Position numbers and translations under genes: made by a program
Origin: an uncultured Mogibacterium sp.
GTDB taxonomy: Bacteria; Bacillota_A; Clostridia; Peptostreptococcales; Anaerovoracaceae
Reading direction: 5' to 3'
NCBI RefSeq assembly: GCF_938039775.1
Contig: NZ_CALHTQ010000138.1
Coordinates: 1-8,938 of the forward strand
Length of the DNA: 8,938 nt
Part shown: piece after piece, positions 1 to 5,220 of the stretch
Numbering within the stretch: the first letter of the stretch is position 1
How the letters are laid out: every line of letters begins with the position of its first letter
Notes under the pieces: model-generated
The model's input: only the letters and a program-made list of their open reading frames with translations
Database searches by the model: none
What the model was told of the DNA's origin: nothing

Positions 1-42
1 ATATATTATATTGTAATATTATTCTATTTTTTGAGGTAAGCG

Positions 43-2379
43 ATGAAATTATCCCAACTTGGAGAACTTATATCTGAATATCAGAAGCAAGGAACTGTAC
101 TCGTAATAACGGATACTAACGTTGCTCCGCTCTATCTGAATATAGCAATTTCCAGTATCGAAACACGCGGACTCGCCTGCGAAAGTTACGTTATTCCTGC
201 TGGTGAGGATTCAAAATCATTTGATACTTATGGCAAAATAATCGACTACAGCTCTCAGATACCTCTTACTAGAACTGACGGTATCGTCGCACTAGGCGGC
301 GGCATGGTCGGAGACGTTGCAGGCTTTGTTGCTGCAACATATATGCGAGGAATTAATTTCTATCAAGTTCCTACTACACTTCTTGCGGCAGTTGATTCTT
401 CGGTAGGCGGTAAATCAGCTATCAATACGAATGCTGGAAAAAACTTAGTAGGTGCTTTTCACAAGGCAAAATTTGCACTTCAGGATGCGTCACTACTCGG
501 CTCAGAGAGCGATTACGTGCGTCTCGATGGTTATGCAGAAGTTATCAAAACTGCTTGTATCGCTAGAAGCGATGAGCTGTTTAGGAAGCTCGAGTCTGTG
601 GAGTACGACATCCAGGAGATAATCGACGACTGCGTGGCAGTTAAGTCTTACTACGTGGAGAACGACGAGAACGATTCTGGAATCAGGCATATACTCAACT
701 ACGGTCATACCATGGCACATGCTCTCGAGAAACTAAGCAACTACGAAGTCGGACATGGTCATGCAGTGGCAAAGGGTATGGCATTTGCAGCATCCCTATC
801 GTACGACCTAGGCTGGTGCAGTATTGAGTGCAGAAACCGCATACATGCTTTACTCGAGAAGTTTGGGTATGATCTGTCGATTGGATTCTCACCTAGCGAC
901 ATTGCCAATGCGATGGCAAGCGATAAGAAGAGGTCTGGTGACAGTATTAAATTTATCATAAATAGAGATATCGGGCATGCTGAAATCAAGCTAATCTCCT
1001 TAACTAAGCTAGGAGAAGTTCTGGCTACATACAGCGAAATGTTCCCCGGCACCTCGGAGATAGTTCATGGTGGCGTACCACTTTTTGCACCGCTACAAGA
1101 AGTCTCTGCCCCACCTTCGAAATCGTATCTTCACAGAGAGATAATTGCGGCGATGCTGTCTAGTCATCAATTAGAGTTAGATGCTCAAGAGGCTTCTGAG
1201 GATATAATTGCGACATATGAAGCGGTAAAGATTATTTCAAATCATGCTAATTACTCAGCATTGAGGGTCCTTGAGTCTAGAATAGTTTCAGCAGATGACA
1301 AACTCATACTTGAATGTAAAGAAAGCGGCTCTACACTCAGATTTCTGCTGCCAGTAGTCGCAGCGCTCGGACTAAATGCTGAATTCAGACTTGCAGACAG
1401 ACTAAGAGAACGCCCTATGCAGCAGCTAATCAGTCAGCTAGAGAGGCATGGTGCAAACATAACTATAAGTGACTCAGGAAGCATTTCAATATCTGCCAGC
1501 TCTAGCCACATAACACCTGGCGAGTATAATTTTGCTAACCCCGAGTCATCGCAGTACATAAGCGGACTGCTATTTGCCCTGCCACTGCTGAATGGTGACA
1601 GTGTTATCCGGATATACAATAACCTTGAGTCCTCGGCATATGTCGTGATGACTCTCGATGTACTTGGGAAATACGGGATAAAAGTGGATTATGCGCATAC
1701 AAATAAAGAATGGGTATTTAACGTACCTGGTAACCAGAAGTATATTTATTCAGCTTCTACTATAGATGGCGATTGGTCAAATGCGGCTTTTTTATTAGCA
1801 CTCGGAGCACTTGGGAATAGCCCAATAAGAGTCCGTAACCTACCACTTCCATCGATGCAGGGAGATATGAGGATACTCGATTTGCTCGAAGATTTTGGCG
1901 TAACCATTAATTGCTATCCAGATATATTGGATGTCAATGGTGGAAGTATCGATGTATTTCCATGCAGAAATCTAAGAGCTATTAATAGTATTAACGCTTC
2001 AGGATTCCCCGATCTTGTTCCTATCATCGCTTTGGTTGCTAGCCTTGCGAACGGTACGACAGTTATAAACAATGCAGAAAGACTGAGATATAAGGAAAGC
2101 GACAGGCTCGCTAGCACATGCAGCGTACTTAGGAATCTCGGTGCTAATATAGAAGAGACAGAAGACGGACTCATCATTGAAGGAGTAGATACACTCCGTG
2201 GTTCTTACGAAGGAGATGGATGTGGTGACCATAGAATCATAATGATGATTGCAGTCTCTTCACTCGTATCAGAGGGTATTATTAGAATCCACGAGGCTTC
2301 GGCAGTTGCAAAATCATACCCGAACTTCTTTGAAGTTCTAAAACTACTAGGGCTCGATGACAATCTCGAACTCGTGTAA
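43..2379 (+). CDS. aroB-aroA: Bifunctional 3-dehydroquinate synthase / EPSP synthase (AroB-AroA fusion)
   Basis: A 778-residue fusion of two cytoplasmic shikimate-pathway enzymes. Residues about 1-334 are AroB, which converts DAHP to 3-dehydroquinate using NAD and a divalent metal. Visible are the nucleotide-binding GGG (85-87) with GD at 90-91, the DSSVGGK block (118-124), and the expected metal ligands E166 (YAEVIK), H222 (NYGHT) and H238 (GHGHAVAKG). Residues about 340-778 are AroA, which joins shikimate-3-phosphate and PEP to give EPSP. The equivalents of E. coli K22/S23/R27, R100, R124, S169/S170/Q171, D313, E341/R344, R386 and K411 are K360/S361/R365, R433, R457, S502/S503/Q504, D657, E685/R688, R731 and K757, so both halves look active. 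Almost no linker separates the domains. The start is ATG at 43 with GAGGT at 33-37. The upstream 42 bases are very A/T-rich and may hold a promoter, but none was clear enough to call. The fused chorismate synthase follows 52 bases downstream, probably in one operon. Confidence 0.95.
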   Translation: MKLSQLGELISEYQKQGTVLVITDTNVAPLYLNIAISSIETRGLACESYVIPAGEDSKSFDTYGKIIDYSSQIPLTRTDGIVALGGGMVGDVAGFVAATYMRGINFYQVPTTLLAAVDSSVGGKSAINTNAGKNLVGAFHKAKFALQDASLLGSESDYVRLDGYAEVIKTACIARSDELFRKLESVEYDIQEIIDDCVAVKSYYVENDENDSGIRHILNYGHTMAHALEKLSNYEVGHGHAVAKGMAFAASLSYDLGWCSIECRNRIHALLEKFGYDLSIGFSPSDIANAMASDKKRSGDSIKFIINRDIGHAEIKLISLTKLGEVLATYSEMFPGTSEIVHGGVPLFAPLQEVSAPPSKSYLHREIIAAMLSSHQLELDAQEASEDIIATYEAVKIISNHANYSALRVLESRIVSADDKLILECKESGSTLRFLLPVVAALGLNAEFRLADRLRERPMQQLISQLERHGANITISDSGSISISASSSHITPGEYNFANPESSQYISGLLFALPLLNGDSVIRIYNNLESSAYVVMTLDVLGKYGIKVDYAHTNKEWVFNVPGNQKYIYSASTIDGDWSNAAFLLALGALGNSPIRVRNLPLPSMQGDMRILDLLEDFGVTINCYPDILDVNGGSIDVFPCRNLRAINSINASGFPDLVPIIALVASLANGTTVINNAERLRYKESDRLASTCSVLRNLGANIEETEDGLIIEGVDTLRGSYEGDGCGDHRIIMMIAVSSLVSEGIIRIHEASAVAKSYPNFFEVLKLLGLDDNLELV

Positions 2380-2404
2380 TATCACCTTCTCGTGTATTAA
2401 TCAC

Positions 2405-2431
2405 CCTATGCTATAGGAGGACAGAGGACAA
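2405..2431 (+). promoter_or_regulatory. Double Shine-Dalgarno with small overlapping hairpin before aroC-aroQ
   Basis: AGGAGG at 2415-2420 lies 11 bases before the ATG at 2432, which is long spacing. A second purine-rich match, AGAGGA (2423-2428), lies 3 bases before it, which is short. CCTAT (2405-2409) can pair with ATAGG (2413-2417) across a three-base loop and would cover part of the first site. The sites are visible in the sequence; any regulatory role is inference. Confidence 0.4.
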
Positions 2432-3814
2432 ATGTCTATTTATAAAGGTAAAACCCTTACATTATCAATATTTGGCACGTCTCACGGCCCATCAATTGGA
2501 ATGACGTTAAGCGGACTTCCTACTGGCACGGTAGTTGACATTCCAAAGCTCTATGATTTCATGGCCAGAAGAGCTCCCGGAAATAGCGCCCTGACGACTA
2601 GCCGAAAAGAACCTGATCAGCCAGAATTTGTGAGCGGATTTGTCGGAATTCATACAGACAAAGCTAATGGCCCTATGACTGCTAGTACACAAAGCTTGAT
2701 GACTGACGGTGCAGAGATTAAAGCTATAATCTACAACAAAGATGTTCAATCCTCTGATTATTCCAAATTGGCAAACACACCTAGACCAGGACATGCTGAT
2801 TACACTGCACATGTCAAATATGGAGGAAAAGCAGATTCAAGAGGCGGCGGAGCTTTTTCAGGACGCATGACGGCCCCACTATGTATAGCTGGTGGCATTT
2901 GCAAGCAACTCCTAGAGGATAAAGGAATCTATATAAATGCATCTATCCATGATATCCATGGAAATAGCGACAAGCCAATTTCTGAGATAAAAAAAGCACA
3001 GGTGCTCCGAGATTCCGTAGGTGGCACGATTTCATGCACGATTAGCGGATTAGCTGCAGGCTATGGAGGTCCTTTATTTGAAGGTCTTGAAGGACGAATT
3101 TCAGAGACCTTGTACGCAATACCTGCAGTCAAGGGAGTAGAATTTGGTGCAGGTTTTAAATCAGCAAGTATGTATGGAAGCGAAAATAACGACCAGTTCT
3201 ACTATGATGAACATGGCATCGTTCGTACACGCACCAACAACTGCGGCGGTATACTTGGTGGTATCAGCGATGGCATGGACATAGAATTTCGCGTCGCAGT
3301 CAAGCCAACCCCTTCGATTTCCAGGCCACAGCATACTATAGTCTACGATAGCACTGAGGAAACTGAAATAGAGATTCATGGCAGACATGATCCGTGCATA
3401 GTTCCTAGAGCGGTTCCTTGTGTGGAAGCTGCGGCTGCGCTGGTAATTGCAGATCTTGTTTTGACAGGTGATAGCGAGGCAAGAAATTCAGCTGAGTTAC
3501 TCGAATTAGAAACTACGGATTTCTTAACCTCTCATAATAGAGAACTAACGGATATTTTATCTCTTAGAGAATCAATCGATGAGTTAGATGCTCAGCTCCT
3601 CCAGTTAATAGAAAAGAGGCTTAGGATTGCCGAGTTAGTAGTAGCATACAAGATTGAAAACAAACTCGCGATAGTTGATTCCGCAAGGGAGTCCGCACTG
3701 CTTGACAGGGTGCGTTCCCTCTCCAGCGATGATTTGGCAGAGCTTAACGAAGATATATATCGGGCGATAATCTCTGCGAGCTGCAAGCATCAAGATAAAA
3801 TTATTAATAATTAG
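2432..3814 (+). CDS. aroC-aroQ: Bifunctional chorismate synthase / chorismate mutase (AroC-AroQ fusion)
   Basis: A 460-residue cytoplasmic fusion. Residues about 1-350 are chorismate synthase, the FMN-dependent enzyme that converts EPSP to chorismate. It shows FGTSHG with H18, the RRAPGNS block, EPDQ, RPGHADY with H121, the GGGAFSGR block, GGILGGISDG and GRHDPC. Residues about 370-456 are an all-helical AroQ-type chorismate mutase, which turns chorismate into prephenate. Aligned by eye to the mutase domain of the E. coli P-protein, R11, R28, K39, D48, R51, E52, S84 and Q88 correspond to R379, R396, K407, D416, R419, E420, S450 and Q454, so every expected active-site residue is kept. The linker at about 350-370 is acidic (LLELETTDF). 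The start is ATG at 2432 with strong upstream purine-rich sites. It is the last gene of the + strand block; neither prephenate dehydratase nor dehydrogenase is nearby. The fusion suggests that chorismate is steered to phenylalanine and tyrosine; this is inference. Confidence 0.95.
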   Translation: MSIYKGKTLTLSIFGTSHGPSIGMTLSGLPTGTVVDIPKLYDFMARRAPGNSALTTSRKEPDQPEFVSGFVGIHTDKANGPMTASTQSLMTDGAEIKAIIYNKDVQSSDYSKLANTPRPGHADYTAHVKYGGKADSRGGGAFSGRMTAPLCIAGGICKQLLEDKGIYINASIHDIHGNSDKPISEIKKAQVLRDSVGGTISCTISGLAAGYGGPLFEGLEGRISETLYAIPAVKGVEFGAGFKSASMYGSENNDQFYYDEHGIVRTRTNNCGGILGGISDGMDIEFRVAVKPTPSISRPQHTIVYDSTEETEIEIHGRHDPCIVPRAVPCVEAAAALVIADLVLTGDSEARNSAELLELETTDFLTSHNRELTDILSLRESIDELDAQLLQLIEKRLRIAELVVAYKIENKLAIVDSARESALLDRVRSLSSDDLAELNEDIYRAIISASCKHQDKIINN

Positions 3815-3850
3815 AAAATAAAATAGGATGAGTCTTAAGACTCATCCTAT
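3813..3850 (-). terminator. Intrinsic terminator ending the dnaE-side transcription unit
   Basis: Bases 3823-3850 form a perfect 28-base palindrome (ATAGGATGAGTC stem, TTAA centre). On the - strand it is followed at once by a T-rich run (TTTATTTTC), the classic form of an intrinsic terminator for the block ending at 3903. On the + strand the hairpin is followed by CTACGATGC, which is not T-rich, so it is a weaker terminator for the aro genes, though the symmetric stem may still slow polymerase there. Confidence 0.85.
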
Positions 3851-3902
3851 CTACGATGCAAGCTAATCTTCACTTATTTTTTGTGCTGTTAATACGAGTT
3901 TT

Positions 3903-4349
3903 TTAAATTCTGTCGTCTTTCTTATCGCTTGCATAATTCGTACTCAATATGACATCTCCCATTGTCCATATGCTTATTATTCCAGAGCCATAGACATAGC
4001 CGTTCTTATATATGTATCCTTGAAAAACCGTATCATACCCACTGTATGTCTCTGTTATAATCTCAAACATCCCATTCGGGAACTTATCTACAAACTCTCT
4101 CATTCTGTATCTTGTTCCAGTGAATGATCCATATCCAAGTTCAGAATCAAAAACTATGACATCGCACTCTTCGTAATCAATGTCCTCAAACATCATAGTA
4201 GCTGGGTAGCTTTTCTCCTTGTCACCCTTATACTCATACACTTTGTCAAGCGTCAGGGTAAGACGCTCTGCTTCTACGCTTATTTTGATGATTCTACTAT
4301 CATGAAGACTGAATGGTATGTTGCTATCAACTATTAATTTTATATCCAT
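3903..4349 (-). CDS. Hypothetical small HDSRI-motif protein, possible immunity protein
   Basis: A 148-residue soluble protein of unknown function with no signal peptide or membrane segment. After an N-terminal strand (MDIKLIVD) it has the block SLHDSRIIKI followed by alternating hydrophobic residues (LTLTLDKVYEY). The middle is acidic (FEDIDYEECDVIVFD) and the C-terminal half is rich in Tyr and Gly, suggesting a beta-rich fold. An HDS-x-I block followed by a beta strand occurs in several families of small uncharacterised proteins, including immunity-type proteins; I cannot name a family with certainty. The start is taken as ATG at 4349, because the GTG six bases upstream lies inside the GGAGGT ribosome binding site. 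It begins 29 bases after the stop of a start-less remnant frame. That spacing, with the strong ribosome binding site, fits a toxin-immunity pair whose toxin has decayed. It is the last gene before the terminator. Confidence 0.7.
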   Translation of the reverse strand: MDIKLIVDSNIPFSLHDSRIIKISVEAERLTLTLDKVYEYKGDKEKSYPATMMFEDIDYEECDVIVFDSELGYGSFTGTRYRMREFVDKFPNGMFEIITETYSGYDTVFQGYIYKNGYVYGSGIISIWTMGDVILSTNYASDKKDDRI

Positions 4350-4353
4350 GACC

Positions 4354-4359
4354 ACCTCC
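4354..4359 (-). promoter_or_regulatory. Ribosome binding site GGAGGT that decides the start of the HDSRI protein
   Basis: On the - strand the sequence reads GCGGAGGTGGTCATGG. The GGAGGT core overlaps the GTG at 4355, so that codon cannot sensibly be the start. The ATG at 4349 lies 4 bases after the core and is preferred. Confidence 0.7.
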
Positions 4360-4378
4360 GCATTAGTATTAACATTAG

Positions 4379-4654
4379 CTAAATCAATGCTAATGCTCCA
4401 GGGAGTGCCTCGGGAGCAAAAAAAGCTACTCCTACACTAGCAACAAATATCCCCGCTGCTATTATTAAATCTTTTGCATTTCTAAGATTAAGGCCCCTTC
4501 TTTTTATTTCAGCCTTTGCTTTTTGCATTTTCTTTAAGTCGCTCTTACCTTTTTTATAATCTTTCGAATTTCTAACTTCTTCCCTGACCTTTTTAGGAAC
4601 CTTATTCAGATTCTTCCCATGACTTGAAGTTCCATCTAAATTCTCAGCGCCAAC
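4379..4654 (-). pseudogene. Start-less 91-codon remnant, possible 3' end of a toxin or other large secreted protein gene
   Basis: Immediately after the flavodoxin TAA, in the same frame, 91 sense codons run to a TAG at 4379-4381. The peptide begins VGAENLDGTSSHGKNLNKVP, continues as a Lys/Arg-rich helical stretch (about residues 20-60), and ends in a hydrophobic, Gly/Ala-rich segment (about 63-91, from LIIAAGIFVASVGVAFF). No ATG, GTG or TTG occurs in frame before codon 43. The ATG there (4526-4528) lacks a convincing ribosome binding site, so the sequence looks like the 3' end of a longer gene whose front is lost. The composition is coding-like, with no internal stops or frameshifts. The following gene starts 29 bases later behind GGAGGT, as in toxin-immunity cassettes. 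The toxin identity is inference; a small membrane protein of 49 residues starting at 4528 is the main alternative. Confidence 0.55.
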
Positions 4655-5203
4655 TTATAATCTTTTTCGCGCTGCCCTTAGTACCTGCTCGGTATATCGC
4701 CTATCCACATTATCTACGCCATTTACGATTGCATCAACCATCGTATTTGCCGCTGTCATTGATTCTTTATCTGTAGTTCCAGATAGAAGCACCTTCTTCG
4801 ATATCGCCATCAGAAACTTGTCGAGCCCCTTAACTTCGCTCGGAACGTATCGTCCCGGACAGAAGTACAGCAAAGTATTCTGCATATTAATCTCTTCCTT
4901 GAAATTAATCTCACAAATCTGCTGATAATTCTGCGGATTATACTCGGAAATTCCTGTCACAAAGATTATCAATTTATCCGCATGTGCCGCCATTTGTTTT
5001 CTGAACTTATCAAATCCAACTATTCCACTTCCACGAAGCCAGCTACCAAATATCACGACGTCAAACTGACTAAGTGATCCGTAGTCAAAGTTCTGAAGAG
5101 GGACTGCGGTACACCCTAGGTCTCCAGCAATCCACTCTGCATACTGCTTCGTAGAGCCGCGTTTTGAATTATATATAACTATTGCTTTTTTGCTCAAAAC
5201 CAT
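4655..5203 (-). CDS. Flavodoxin-domain protein (flavodoxin_5/HemG-like)
   Basis: A 182-residue cytoplasmic protein with a single flavodoxin-like fold, probably binding FMN and carrying electrons or acting as a small NAD(P)H- or quinone-linked reductase; the partner is unknown. After strand one (KAIVIY) comes the phosphate-binding loop YNSKRGSTKQYA (residues 11-22), which matches the flavodoxin pattern Y-x-S-x-x-G-x-T. Later come DVVIFGSWLRGSG, equivalent to the second flavin loop, and IIFVTGISEYNP. The length suits the flavodoxin_5 group, which includes menaquinone-dependent protoporphyrinogen oxidase (HemG), but nothing here proves haem synthesis. The start is uncertain: ATG at 5203 is preferred, with GTG at 5212 and TTG at 5197 in frame; none has a strong ribosome binding site. 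It begins 17 bases after the dnaE stop, so translational coupling to dnaE is likely. Its TAA is directly continued in frame by the remnant described separately. Confidence 0.8.
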   Translation of the reverse strand: MVLSKKAIVIYNSKRGSTKQYAEWIAGDLGCTAVPLQNFDYGSLSQFDVVIFGSWLRGSGIVGFDKFRKQMAAHADKLIIFVTGISEYNPQNYQQICEINFKEEINMQNTLLYFCPGRYVPSEVKGLDKFLMAISKKVLLSGTTDKESMTAANTMVDAIVNGVDNVDRRYTEQVLRAARKRL

Positions 5204-5220
5204 TCCCCACACTTCTGTTT

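Noticed and set aside
1..42. A promoter for the aro genes in the A/T-rich leader
   Set aside because: Several TA-rich -10-like words occur, but no -35 can be placed with normal spacing within the 42 bases available, so none is called.
695..1052. Antisense open frames inside the AroB half of the first fusion
   Set aside because: They lie opposite conserved catalytic blocks, have no domain content, and are expected by chance opposite a real gene.
1060..1085. Possible sequencing error fusing aroB and aroA
   Set aside because: The frame is continuous, with no homopolymer run at the junction and no stop or start signals remaining around residues 335-345. A real fusion is the simpler reading.
4350..4355. 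GTG at 4355 as start of the HDSRI protein
   Set aside because: The GTG is part of the GGAGGTG ribosome binding site; the ATG six bases on is correctly placed.
4379..4528. A 49-residue small membrane protein starting at the ATG at 4528
   Set aside because: There is no good ribosome binding site, and the coding-like sequence extends 42 codons upstream of this ATG without a start, so a remnant of a longer gene fits better. Kept as an alternative only.
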